64,000 bases of DNA from JAJTZA01 sp041744075 (GTDB taxonomy: Bacteria > Verrucomicrobiota > Verrucomicrobiia > Chthoniobacterales > Terrimicrobiaceae): assembly GCA_041744075.1 (NCBI GenBank), contig JBGTLQ010000167.1, forward strand, positions 1 to 64,000, in the 5' to 3' direction. A program made the translations under genes and the position numbers. The stretch's first letter is position 1. The number at the start of each line of letters is the position of its first letter. Below are positions 27,385-36,240 of this stretch, in pieces. The notes beneath the pieces were generated by a model. The model was not told where the DNA came from. It did no database searches and was given only the letters and a program-made list of their open reading frames with translations.

Positions 27385-29061
27385 ATGAAAAAAGCTGCCC
27401 TGATTCTTGTTGTCCTCCTTGCCGTCGTGACCGCTTCCGTGTTGTGGGTTCGAGGCCAGATTGGTATCACCGACCCGGCCTTGTTGGTTCCCCCGGAGGC
27501 CGCCGCCTACGTGACGCTACCTGACCTCCCTCGTACTTACATGAGGTGGCCGAAAACCACCTTGGCCAAAATCTCCGGCGAGCAGGAAATGAAGGATTTC
27601 CTCCAGATGCCCATGGATTTTCTCTCAAAGGAACGCGGTGGCAATGAAGCCGCCAATATTCTTCTCGCGCTGAAACCAGGGCGAATCTTTGTGGCGGCCT
27701 TTGCTGCCGAAGGCGGAAATGTTCAGTCCGTCCTTGGCTTCCAGTATTGGGGATCTCGAGGAGAATTTGAAAAAGCCATCGCAAGAATGCGAGCCGAACT
27801 CCACGGAGGCATGCCGCCAGAAACAACCAAAGAAGACCACCAAGGTACGGAAATCGTTTCCAGCACCCTGCCGGACGGGTCCTCACTGTTCACGGCAACC
27901 CAAAGCCGCTGGGGACTGCTATCCAACAACCGCGAAGCCCTGGTTGCTCTCGTGGACCGCGCTGCCGGTCGCAATGATTCTCCTGCTCTCTCTGCCGACG
28001 CCACTTATCAAAAGGTGATCGAGAAACTACCTGGCGAATCAGATGTGATCGCTTTTGTGCGCCCGGGGCAGATCCTTGACACCCTCCTCAAGGTGGGAAG
28101 CCAGTTGGGGGCCGCACCGGATCCCAAGCAAGTTGAACAAATCCGCAAAGCTGAGGCCGCGGGCTTCGCACTCAAACTGGATGGTGCGGACCTCCGGGAT
28201 GCCATTTTTGTGCTAAGACCAAATCCTCCCAATGTCGGAGTTTTGGAGCATCAGGGCCTCGCCCTCACGTCCGCAAACACGCTGGGATATTTTGGCTTTT
28301 TGCTGCAATACGAAGTCCTTGCCCGCGCTGCTCAGGATCCATCCCTTCAGAAATATGTTCCGGCCCAAGCGGGAGATGCTCCATCCCTTTTCGACCGGTT
28401 GGCTGGAGCTTTTGGCAAGGAAGCGTCGGTTTCTTTTGCCTGGCCTGCTGAGCGGATGACCCCCGAGTTCCTTGCCTCGGCTGCTGTCATTAACCCTGAT
28501 CAGGTTGGAGAAATTTTGGCCGAAGCCACCTCCATGCTCCCGGAAACCACCGTGATTGAAAAAGAAGGGACAAAATTCTACACCTTCCCCACCCTGCGCT
28601 CCACATTCCTCGACCCAACCCTCGCGGTCTCGGGAGACCTGCTTGTTTTTGGGTTGAACCCTGCCGAGGTTGAAACCGCTCTGGCAAATCGGGGGAATTC
28701 ACAAAACCTCAAAACGTCCCCTGCCTTTGCTCCCGCTCTTCCCGCGCTGGCATCAGCCAATGAGACGTTCGGGTTCATTGACTCCAAGGCCCTGTTTGAT
28801 CGTGCTTTTCCTTTGCTCCGACAAATCATCGTCTTCGGCTCTTCATTCATGCCGGGTGCAGATCAGTTCATCGATGCAAGCAAACTCCCTCAAACGGAAA
28901 CCATCTCCAAACATCTCACTCCCATTATCTTTTCCCAAACCCGACTTGAAGACGGCTACCTGCTTGAATCATCGGGACCAATCACCATGAATCAGGCCGC
29001 GATTCTGACCATTGGCTCAGGTGCAGCGATTCTTGGCCCACAACTTCTCAAGCAACAATAA
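27385..29061 (+). CDS. Membrane-anchored or secreted protein, DUF3352-like
   Basis: 558 residues. An N-terminal hydrophobic helix (about 3-22) acts as signal or anchor. The rest is a mixed alpha/beta ectodomain with the pattern seen in DUF3352-like proteins of PVC bacteria: 'LVPPEAAAYVTLPDL' at the start, repeated 'GFALKLDGADLRDAIFVL' strands, and a hydrophobic C-terminus. No catalytic motif is visible. A role in the cell envelope is likely only from its location; the assignment to DUF3352 is from memory of the pattern. Confidence 0.72.
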   Translation: MKKAALILVVLLAVVTASVLWVRGQIGITDPALLVPPEAAAYVTLPDLPRTYMRWPKTTLAKISGEQEMKDFLQMPMDFLSKERGGNEAANILLALKPGRIFVAAFAAEGGNVQSVLGFQYWGSRGEFEKAIARMRAELHGGMPPETTKEDHQGTEIVSSTLPDGSSLFTATQSRWGLLSNNREALVALVDRAAGRNDSPALSADATYQKVIEKLPGESDVIAFVRPGQILDTLLKVGSQLGAAPDPKQVEQIRKAEAAGFALKLDGADLRDAIFVLRPNPPNVGVLEHQGLALTSANTLGYFGFLLQYEVLARAAQDPSLQKYVPAQAGDAPSLFDRLAGAFGKEASVSFAWPAERMTPEFLASAAVINPDQVGEILAEATSMLPETTVIEKEGTKFYTFPTLRSTFLDPTLAVSGDLLVFGLNPAEVETALANRGNSQNLKTSPAFAPALPALASANETFGFIDSKALFDRAFPLLRQIIVFGSSFMPGADQFIDASKLPQTETISKHLTPIIFSQTRLEDGYLLESSGPITMNQAAILTIGSGAAILGPQLLKQQ

Positions 29062-29079
29062 AAAATTCCCCCAACCTGC

Positions 29080-29108
29080 TTGACCAAGCCGTAATTACCG
29101 ATTAATTA
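29080..29108 (+). promoter_or_regulatory. Promoter of the tRNA-Gly gene
   Basis: TTGACC (29080-29085), 17-base spacer, TAATTA (29103-29108). The expected transcript start is about 7-8 bases upstream of the mature tRNA. The -35 is near consensus; the -10 is a moderate match. Confidence 0.55.
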
Positions 29109-29122
29109 GTTTCCTTCGCAAT

Positions 29123-29197
<75 letters not shown>

Positions 29198-29219
29198 CCC
29201 CCTCAAACCAGGGAAGACC

Positions 29220-29441
29220 ATGACCACCTACCTCTACGAAACCCTGCCGACCAAGAAGGGCGAAAAGCCGAAGCAATTTGAATTCCGTCAAAGCATGAAG
29301 GATTCGCCTTTGACAATGCACCCCGAGACCGGTGAACCCATCAAGCGCGTGATTCTTGGCGGATATGGACTATTGCAAAAAGGCACAGCGACATCAGCCG
29401 CTCCACAAGGCGCATGCGGTTCTGGGTGCGGTTGTCACTAA
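29220..29441 (+). CDS. FmdB-like small protein without the zinc ribbon cysteines
   Basis: 73 residues. The order 'TYLYETLPTKKGEKPKQFEF...QSMKDSPLTMHPETGEPIKRVILGGYG' parallels FmdB/zinc-ribbon regulators (PIYEYxCxxCG...DPPLxxCPxCGGxVxRLIS), but none of the four zinc-binding Cys is kept. Instead the C-terminus is GACGSGCGCH, a Cys/Gly/His-rich tail that could bind a metal. Start at the ATG at 29220, just after the tRNA. The role is unknown; it may be a regulatory or assembly factor. Confidence 0.7.
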   Translation: MTTYLYETLPTKKGEKPKQFEFRQSMKDSPLTMHPETGEPIKRVILGGYGLLQKGTATSAAPQGACGSGCGCH

Positions 29442-29542
29442 GGAAGATAACCCGATAGGGAGCACCAGTCTCACAAAAGCCTCGCTGCCGAACTCCGATA
29501 GCTCATTGAGGTATAATTCTTGCATTTCCTTTGCTGACACCA

Positions 29543-29573
29543 TGAGCGTCCCCATTATGGGGCTTGCTTTTTT
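29543..29573 (+). terminator. Terminator after the FmdB-like gene
   Basis: The stem CCCCA (29550-29554) / TGGGG (29558-29562) with a TTA loop is weakly extended by AGC/GCT and followed by TTTTTT (29568-29573). It lies ahead of the next gene's start at 29607. Confidence 0.6.
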
Positions 29574-29606
29574 ACCTCTCTAATGGGATTATCAACAACC
29601 TGTTTT

Positions 29607-31904
29607 ATGAAATTCCAATTCACGAGAGTTTTGTGCCTGCTCGTGGGACTGGCCGCCTTTTTCCCAGACTCGCAGTCTCGTGCCGATGAGACGTCCGACC
29701 TCTTCTTACGTGCTTATCAACAATTCCAAGCCGCTGAAAAATTGGAAGGGGAATCCGATCCACGACGCGCCCTGCTGAGATATCGGGAGGCAGAGTCACT
29801 GCTCTCTGAAATTTCCACTTCAAATCCCGACTGGCAGCCACTGGTTGTCGAATATCGCCTCAAGCGCACTCGCGAAAGCATTGCCAAAATGGAAACCCAA
29901 ACTGCGGGTCTCCCCCCATTGGAGGAGGAATTGGAAGGTCCTCTCCCCTCAGCACCTGAGAGTGGTCGAGCGCCGCCTGCTTCAACCACCGCGCTGCCAC
30001 CTGTCACAACGACCCCGGGCACCCGTCAGACCCGTACTCCTACAATACCACCAGCCTCGTCCGCCGATTCTCCCACCTTGGCCAATGCGCTGCGAGAACT
30101 TGTTGCCGCACGAAAGGAATTGTCCACTCTCCGAACGGATAACAAAAAACTCAATGACCGTCTGGAAAAGGCCACAGCAAACTTAAAGAGTGCCCGGGTG
30201 GAAGTGGATCGCACAAAAGTCAATGTGGTGGAACTCAAGTCCCAGTTGGCGCAAGCGACGGATGCGATTGAAAATTTCCGCAGGGATGGGGGGAGCCTTT
30301 CCGATGTCCGCGCGGAGAGAGAGAAGGAAATGTCCGTGTTTTTGCTCAAACTTGCCGAGGCCAATGCAGATGCTGAAGTTCTCCGTGAAGAAAACGAAGC
30401 GCTAATGGTGAAGCTGGAACGGGCTGCGGGGATTATCACAGAGGGAGACAAAATCCGTGAGTCTCTTTTAGAGGAGCGCAAAACTTTGGCACAAACCCAA
30501 AACGCGTCTGCCGCGGATGTTGCCGCTGCTCAGAAAAAGCTCGAGGAAGCCGAATCAAAAATTGAGGCGGCCATATCCCAAGCCGCAGTCGCCGAATCGA
30601 AGCTGGCTGAAAAATCGGAAGAACAAAAACTCGCACTTGAACAGGAACAGGAAAAAGCCAAGGCAGCGGCAGAAGAGCTAACCAAACTCACCGCTGCGAA
30701 CGAAGACCTCGCCAAACAGCTGGCTGCCGCCAAGCAGTCAGGTGCCAATCAGAAAGAAGTGGACCGCCTGACCGCAGAGAACACCGCCATGGCTGAAAAG
30801 CTCGCTAACGCTGAAAAGCAGCTCACCCAAGAAGGCCGGGATATTGCCGTGACAGCACTTCAAAGCGAACTCAACAGCGTGAACGACCGCCTGCTGGAGG
30901 CCCAATCCCAACTCGCAAGTCGTGACAAAAAAATCGAGGACCTCGCAGGAGAACTCGACCAAACTTCCGCCGAACTCGCCCGTCTTCGTCTGCTACCCGA
31001 ACCGACCTCGGATGAGAGAAACCTCCTTGCTGAAAATGATCTTCTCCGCGGAATCATTCTCCGGCAGATCAAGCTTCAAAATCAGCGGGACGAGGCCCTT
31101 CGTAATTTGGAAGGCGAGCTCGATCACCTCAGGGTCAAATCAGAAAATCTCAATGTCCAACTTGCCATTCTGGGTTCGCCGGTCCTGGAATTGAACCCAG
31201 AGGAGCGCGCTTTGTTCAAAGACCCGGTCGCTCTCCTAACCGACCCCCAGTCGGACAAGCTTGAGGTCAGCATGGCCATCACCAAACCCACCGAGGAAGA
31301 AGCCACTTTCAACATGAAAGAATCGACAGCGGAAGGGGCTGCCGATCTCACGGATGAGGCTCGCAATCTGGTCCGGGAAGCTCAAGACCTATTTAACCAG
31401 AAGAATTACGCGGACGCGGAAAAGGTTTACCTCAAAATCGCACAATCTCTGCCTGACAATTATTTTGTCTTATCCAATCTCGGTGCCGTGCAAATCGAAG
31501 CTGGCAAACCCGCAGCTGCCGAAGTGGCCCTTGCCAAGGCCATCTCAATCAGCCCCGAAGATTCCTTTGCCCAAACCCACCTTGGCATTGCTTTCAGCCG
31601 CCAAGGCCGCTTCGACGAGGCCCAAGCCGCACTCACAAAAGCCATTGAGCTTAATCCCTCGGATGCCATTGCTTACAACTATCTCGGCGTCTGCCTCGCC
31701 CAGAAAGGTGAGCAGGAAAACTCGGAAGCCAACCTTAAAAAAGCCATCGAAATCAATGGTGAATATGCCAATGCTCATTTTAATCTGGCGGTCCTTTATG
31801 CGACCGGCAAACCCCCTTCTCTTGAACTGGCGAAAGAACATTATCAACTCGCCACCCAATTTGGCGCTGCTCCCGATCCCTCGCTCGAGCAGCTGATTCA
31901 ATAA
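29607..31904 (+). CDS. Exported coiled-coil / TPR protein
   Basis: 765 residues from the ATG at 29607, which gives a signal peptide (FTRVLCLLVGLAAFFPDSQSRA). A short helical domain (about 25-85) is followed by a Pro/Thr linker, a very long Glu/Lys/Ala coiled coil (about 150-500), and at least four tetratricopeptide repeats (about 590-755; NYADAEKVYLKIAQSLPDNYFVLSNLG, AVALAKAISISPEDSFAQTHLG and so on). Probably a periplasmic or envelope scaffold. It stands in front of rbfA, where infB is often found, 90 bases upstream. No enzymatic motif. Confidence 0.85.
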   Translation: MKFQFTRVLCLLVGLAAFFPDSQSRADETSDLFLRAYQQFQAAEKLEGESDPRRALLRYREAESLLSEISTSNPDWQPLVVEYRLKRTRESIAKMETQTAGLPPLEEELEGPLPSAPESGRAPPASTTALPPVTTTPGTRQTRTPTIPPASSADSPTLANALRELVAARKELSTLRTDNKKLNDRLEKATANLKSARVEVDRTKVNVVELKSQLAQATDAIENFRRDGGSLSDVRAEREKEMSVFLLKLAEANADAEVLREENEALMVKLERAAGIITEGDKIRESLLEERKTLAQTQNASAADVAAAQKKLEEAESKIEAAISQAAVAESKLAEKSEEQKLALEQEQEKAKAAAEELTKLTAANEDLAKQLAAAKQSGANQKEVDRLTAENTAMAEKLANAEKQLTQEGRDIAVTALQSELNSVNDRLLEAQSQLASRDKKIEDLAGELDQTSAELARLRLLPEPTSDERNLLAENDLLRGIILRQIKLQNQRDEALRNLEGELDHLRVKSENLNVQLAILGSPVLELNPEERALFKDPVALLTDPQSDKLEVSMAITKPTEEEATFNMKESTAEGAADLTDEARNLVREAQDLFNQKNYADAEKVYLKIAQSLPDNYFVLSNLGAVQIEAGKPAAAEVALAKAISISPEDSFAQTHLGIAFSRQGRFDEAQAALTKAIELNPSDAIAYNYLGVCLAQKGEQENSEANLKKAIEINGEYANAHFNLAVLYATGKPPSLELAKEHYQLATQFGAAPDPSLEQLIQ

Positions 31905-31994
31905 CCCCGGATCGGCAGCAAGCCTCTCTGGCAGCCGGACGATTCGTGTTCCTCCCGGACTCCAGGCAACAACCATCCACAAGCATTTACTTCC

Positions 31995-32336
31995 ATGAAC
32001 CACCGCCTCCAAAGAGTCTCAGAAATCCTCAAACGAGAATTGGGAACAATCATCCACCGCGAGATCACCTTCCCGGTCCCGCTTGTCACCGTCAGTGCAG
32101 TCGATATCACCCCCGACCTGAAAAATGCACACGTGTTTGTCAGTGCCATCGGAGATGACAACCAACGGGGAACCGTTCTTTCGCTTCTTGAAAAGAACCG
32201 GGTCACCCTGCAAAGAGAACTGGCAAAACGTATTGTCCTCAAGCAGACTCCGCATCTCCACTTTAAGTTTGATGATGCCATTGAGCGCGGAACCCGGGTC
32301 CTTGGCATCCTTGACGAGTTGGGACTCAACGAATGA
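31995..32336 (+). CDS. rbfA: Ribosome-binding factor A
   Basis: 113 residues, a normal length. The KH-like fold opens with RLQRVSEILKRELGTIIHREI and contains VTVSAVDITPDLKNAHVFVSA and HLHFKFDDAIERGTRVLGIL. RbfA binds the immature 30S subunit and helps mature the 5' end of 16S rRNA. The stop overlaps the next gene by 4 bases. It is the first gene of the rbfA-nrnA-truB-ribF run, an order kept across many bacteria, though infB and nusA are not upstream. Confidence 0.95.
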   Translation: MNHRLQRVSEILKRELGTIIHREITFPVPLVTVSAVDITPDLKNAHVFVSAIGDDNQRGTVLSLLEKNRVTLQRELAKRIVLKQTPHLHFKFDDAIERGTRVLGILDELGLNE

Positions 32337-33307
32337 CGACATTTCAAACGATAGACGCCGCCTTGAAGAAGGCACAGACCATCCTTGTGGTGAGCCACAT
32401 GAGGCCGGATGCAGATGCCCTTGGCTCCACTCTGGCCTTTACGCTATATCTCCAATCGCTTGGCAAAAAAGTCACCGCATGGAATGAGGATGGGGTTCCC
32501 GAAAAATTTCAGTATCTCCCCCAACACCATCTTCTGACTCTGCCGTCCCCCACCCCTCAAAATTTTGATGTTGTCCTCGTTTTGGACAACTCCAACAAAA
32601 AGCGGGTCGGAACTCCCATGGCAGCCGTTGCTCACGCAGGATTCTGGATCAACATCGATCACCATATCAGCAACGAAAACTTTGCGGATCTCAATTATGT
32701 GGACCCCACGTCGCCCGCCACGGGACAGATCCTTTGTGAATATTTTGAAGAACTTGGTATCCCCATCACTCTGGACATGGCAGGGAATCTTTTTGCTGCC
32801 ATTTCGACAGACACCGGCTCATTTCAATATCGCGGCACGAACAGTCGCACGTTTCTTGCCGCCTCGCGGCTGGTAGAGCGGGGGGTCGATGTCGCTGATC
32901 TCTCGTTGGCGATGTACGATTGCCAACCCAAACGACGACTGAATCTCCTCAAGCATGCTTTGAACACAGCCGTGTTCCTTTGCGAGGATCGCCTTGTCAC
33001 GTTCTCTCTTTCTCTGGCAGATGTGGCGACTCTAGGAGTTATTCCCGAGGACAATGAGGGAATCATTGACCACCTGCGATCGGTGGACTCCGTGGTGGCT
33101 GCTGTCTTTTATGAAGAACTGAACGATGGCCTCGTGCGTGTGAGTGCACGATCCAAGGATCCCCGCGTCAATGTCTCCACCATTTGCGCACAATTTGGTG
33201 GAGGCGGGCATCCTCTAGCCGCAGGCACCCGCGTCCGTGGTTCGCTTGCAGAAATCTCGGAGAAATTTAATCAAGCCCTTTGCGAAGCGATCTCCCATGG
33301 AAGTTGA
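32333..33307 (+). CDS. nrnA: DHH/DHHA1 phosphoesterase (NrnA-like oligoribonuclease / pAp phosphatase)
   Basis: 324 residues. The DHH domain shows HMRPDADALGS, VLDNSNKKR and NIDHHISNENF, the metal-ligand motifs, and DTGSFQY. The DHHA1 domain ends with FGGGGHPLAAGTRV. NrnA-type enzymes cut short oligoribonucleotides and dephosphorylate 3'-phosphoadenosine 5'-phosphate. It overlaps rbfA by 4 bases and truB by 11, consistent with translational coupling. Exact substrate is inferred from family and position. Confidence 0.92.
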   Translation: MTTFQTIDAALKKAQTILVVSHMRPDADALGSTLAFTLYLQSLGKKVTAWNEDGVPEKFQYLPQHHLLTLPSPTPQNFDVVLVLDNSNKKRVGTPMAAVAHAGFWINIDHHISNENFADLNYVDPTSPATGQILCEYFEELGIPITLDMAGNLFAAISTDTGSFQYRGTNSRTFLAASRLVERGVDVADLSLAMYDCQPKRRLNLLKHALNTAVFLCEDRLVTFSLSLADVATLGVIPEDNEGIIDHLRSVDSVVAAVFYEELNDGLVRVSARSKDPRVNVSTICAQFGGGGHPLAAGTRVRGSLAEISEKFNQALCEAISHGS

Positions 33308-34007
33308 CGGTGTTCTTTTGGTTGACAAAGCTTCTGGAATGACGTCTCACGACGTGGTTGCCATCAGCCGCCGTGCTCTCGACACCCGCAAAATCGGTCA
33401 TTGTGGAACCTTGGATCCTCTCGCTACCGGCCTTCTAATTCTGACCGTGGGTCGCGGTACAAAAATTCAGGACCTCTTAATGAGCGAGGACAAGGAATAT
33501 GAAGGCACAATGAAACTCGGCGTGACGACCAGCAGTCAGGATTCTGATGGGGAGCCTCTTAAGGAACGCCCTGTTCCTGAGTTGAGCCAGAGTGATGTGG
33601 AGGAGGCTTTCGCCAAATTCCGCGGCGATTTTTATCAGATGCCTCCCATGGTGAGCGCTATTAAAAAAGATGGTGTTCCCCTTTACAAATTGGCACGCCA
33701 GGGCAAAAGCGTGGAACGCGAACCGCGTTTTGTTCACGTGTATTCCTCAGCTGTCCTGGCCTTACGCTTGCCGGAAATTGATTTTCGGATTGTTTGCAGC
33801 AAGGGGTTTTATGTCAGAACATTTTCTCATGACATCGGAGAGTCTCTGGGCTGCGGGGCGCACCTTTCGTCACTCCGCCGCACCAAATCTGGCAAGTTCT
33901 CTGTCGATGGCGCTGTGACCGTGGAGGAACTCAAAAGCCTGTCCTGCGAATCGCTTCGCTCTCGCGTGATGAGTCTTCCATCGGTCTCAAGACTCCGGGG
34001 GGCGTGA
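33297..34007 (+). CDS. truB: tRNA pseudouridine(55) synthase TruB
   Basis: 236 residues from the ATG at 33297 (MEVDGVLLVDKASGMTSHDVV); the open frame starts earlier but that overlaps the previous gene. The catalytic motif GHCGTLDPLATGLLIL contains the nucleophilic Asp, and KEYEGTMKLGVTTSSQDSDG and GFYVRTFSHDIGESLGCGAHLSSLRRTKSG complete the family pattern. It makes pseudouridine 55 in the tRNA T loop. The C-terminal PUA domain of longer TruB enzymes is reduced or absent. Confidence 0.94.
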   Translation: MEVDGVLLVDKASGMTSHDVVAISRRALDTRKIGHCGTLDPLATGLLILTVGRGTKIQDLLMSEDKEYEGTMKLGVTTSSQDSDGEPLKERPVPELSQSDVEEAFAKFRGDFYQMPPMVSAIKKDGVPLYKLARQGKSVEREPRFVHVYSSAVLALRLPEIDFRIVCSKGFYVRTFSHDIGESLGCGAHLSSLRRTKSGKFSVDGAVTVEELKSLSCESLRSRVMSLPSVSRLRGA

Positions 34008-34999
34008 TGGCATCGGCCGAGGAAGCCATGACCATTCTCACGGAGACCTCCCAACTCTCCAACATCTCCGGTCCGCTTTGTCTGGCCATTGGCGTTTTTG
34101 ATGGGGTCCACCTCGGTCATCAAGCCGTTCTTGGTCGAGCCAGAGACGATGCCAAATCGATGGGAGGCAAAGCAATTGCGATCACGTTTGACCCTCACCC
34201 GGTAAAAATTCTTCGCCCGCAGTCCGCTCCGCGTCTCCTGACCTCAACCCCGCACAAACTCCAACTCATCTCAAAACTCGGGTATTCGTTCGCGCTGGTG
34301 ATTCCGTTTGATGAAGCGATGGCAACCACCTCGGCTGAAAACTTTTTGCTTTCGCTTTATCAACCCGCCCGACAACTCGCAGAAATTGTTGTGGGCTGTG
34401 GGTGGGCCTTCGGAAAAAACCGGGCCGGAACGGTCGAACTTATCCGCAATGTCGGCGATAGAGAGGGATTTCTTGCGGTGGAAATTCCCGCAGTGGAATC
34501 CGGGAACCAACTCGTGAGCAGCACCCGGATTCGCCGGGCCATCGAAGAGGGAGATTTTGAATCGGCTGCCACCTGTCTTGGCAGACCATACACGATCCTT
34601 GGAACGGTTATCCAAGGAAAACAACTCGGTCGAACACTCGGTTTCCCCACTGCCAATTTACGCGCCCACAATGAACAATTCCCTCCCAATGGTGTTTACA
34701 CTGTGGAGGCCGCAATCGCTGGAAAGCAGGTTCCGGGTGTTGCCAATATCGGGGTCCGCCCCACCATCGAGTCCCAAGGCGAACGGGTGCTCGAAGTCCA
34801 CCTTCTCAACTTCAGTGAAGACATCTATGGACAAGATATCGAAATCACTTTCTTGTCGCTGCTTCGAGGTGAACAAAAGTTTTCCTCCGTCGAGGCCCTG
34901 CAATCCCAAATCCAAAAAGACATCGCCACGGCCACCACACTTTTCCAGCAAAGAAACGACGCTCCAAATTGTGCCGACTTTGATTGGCTTAAGTCGTGA
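34007..34999 (+). CDS. ribF: Bifunctional riboflavin kinase / FAD synthetase RibF
   Basis: 330 residues. The N-terminal nucleotidyltransferase domain shows LAIGVFDGVHLGHQAVL, ITFDPHPVKIL and the late STRIRRAIEEGDFESA. The C-terminal riboflavin kinase domain shows GKQLGRTLGFPTANL, NGVYTVEAAI and VLEVHLLNFSEDIYGQDIEI. It makes FMN and FAD. ATG at 34007 shares one base with the truB stop (TGATG); GTG at 34004 is an alternative. It ends the rbfA-ribF run. Confidence 0.94.
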   Translation: MASAEEAMTILTETSQLSNISGPLCLAIGVFDGVHLGHQAVLGRARDDAKSMGGKAIAITFDPHPVKILRPQSAPRLLTSTPHKLQLISKLGYSFALVIPFDEAMATTSAENFLLSLYQPARQLAEIVVGCGWAFGKNRAGTVELIRNVGDREGFLAVEIPAVESGNQLVSSTRIRRAIEEGDFESAATCLGRPYTILGTVIQGKQLGRTLGFPTANLRAHNEQFPPNGVYTVEAAIAGKQVPGVANIGVRPTIESQGERVLEVHLLNFSEDIYGQDIEITFLSLLRGEQKFSSVEALQSQIQKDIATATTLFQQRNDAPNCADFDWLKS

Positions 35000-35031
35000 C
35001 ACCGGGTCTTCGCCTCATTAGTTATCCCAGC

Positions 35032-36240
35032 ATGCCGGATCACTCCTATTGCTTTTCAGATTCAGTTGATCTTTTGCTCAAAGCCACATTCTCACTGGCT
35101 GTTCTCTGTGTGATTGGTTGCGGCCCTAAGGAGTCAGCCACCGCCCCCCCGGCCCCAAGCGTCACCGTGGCACCTGTCGAAGAACGAACCATTCAGGACT
35201 TTGTGGTATTTACCGGACGCACCGAGGCGGTCGAGTCCGTGGATATCCGAGCCCGTGTGAGCGGCTATCTCACTGAAACAAAGTTCCAAGACGGCCAAGA
35301 GGTCAAAAGAGGCGATGTGCTTTTTATCATTGATCCCCGCCCCTATCAGGCTGACGAAGAGCGTGCCAAGGCAGAGTATGACCAATCCCAAGCTGACCTC
35401 CAACTCTCAGGAATCGAATACACTCGCGCCTCGGAACTTCGCAAAAAGAACACCATTTCTGCCTCTGATTTTGACGCCAAGGCGGCTGCCTACCTCAAGT
35501 CTCAGAGCCAACTTGCATCGGCCAAAGCCAGTTGGGACACCGCCAAGCTCAACTTGGAATTCACGACCATCAGGTCCCCCATCGATGGGAGAACCAGCCG
35601 GGCGGCTGTGACTCAAGGAAATTTGGTGACCCCCGATATGAAGGATCCCCTCACGGTGGTCGTTTCCACCGACCCGATGTATGCGTATGCAGAAATTGAT
35701 GAGAGGCAACTCATGCGATACGTGCGGCTGAATCAAGCCGCCGCAGAGGCCGGCACTCTCAAGGATGAACCCGAGACACCCATCGAGTTACAACTGGCGG
35801 ACGAAACCGGCTTCCCCCACCTTGGCCGTATTGACTTTGCGGACAACCGGGTTAATGCCGAAACCGGAACCATCACCATCCGCGGGGTCTTTGAAAATAA
35901 AAACCGCCTGCTTGGACCGGGTCTGTTTGTGCGGCTCAGATTTCCTGGCGGTGACAAATACCAATCGCTGCTTGTTCCGCAAGAATCCATTGGCACCGAT
36001 CAGGGCCAAAAGTTTGTATTCGTGGTGGGCCAGGATGGCATCGTTGACTATCGCCGCGTCGAACCCGGAGCCTTGCAGGAAGACGGCTGGCGGGCAGTGA
36101 AAGGAAATCTCAAAGCCGGCGAAAATGTGATCGTCGATGGACTCATCAAGGCCCGTGTCGGCGAAAAAGTGGAAACCTCGCCATGGAAACCCGAGGCGGA
36201 CACCCCGGAAGCCACTGCCGAGGCTCCAGTAGCACAGTGA
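35032..36240 (+). CDS. RND efflux periplasmic adaptor (MFP), lipoprotein
   Basis: 402 residues from the ATG at 35032, which places a lipoprotein signal correctly: hydrophobic LLKATFSLAVLCVIGCG with a lipid-modified Cys. The layout is the HlyD/AcrA type: lipoyl-like half-motifs SVDIRARVSGYLTETKFQDGQEVKRGDVLFIID, a helical hairpin, then LEFTTIRSPIDGRTSRAAVTQGNLV. It links the inner-membrane pump to an outer-membrane channel. Its stop overlaps the GTG start of the pump gene by 4 bases. No outer-membrane factor gene is adjacent. Confidence 0.94.
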   Translation: MPDHSYCFSDSVDLLLKATFSLAVLCVIGCGPKESATAPPAPSVTVAPVEERTIQDFVVFTGRTEAVESVDIRARVSGYLTETKFQDGQEVKRGDVLFIIDPRPYQADEERAKAEYDQSQADLQLSGIEYTRASELRKKNTISASDFDAKAAAYLKSQSQLASAKASWDTAKLNLEFTTIRSPIDGRTSRAAVTQGNLVTPDMKDPLTVVVSTDPMYAYAEIDERQLMRYVRLNQAAAEAGTLKDEPETPIELQLADETGFPHLGRIDFADNRVNAETGTITIRGVFENKNRLLGPGLFVRLRFPGGDKYQSLLVPQESIGTDQGQKFVFVVGQDGIVDYRRVEPGALQEDGWRAVKGNLKAGENVIVDGLIKARVGEKVETSPWKPEADTPEATAEAPVAQ

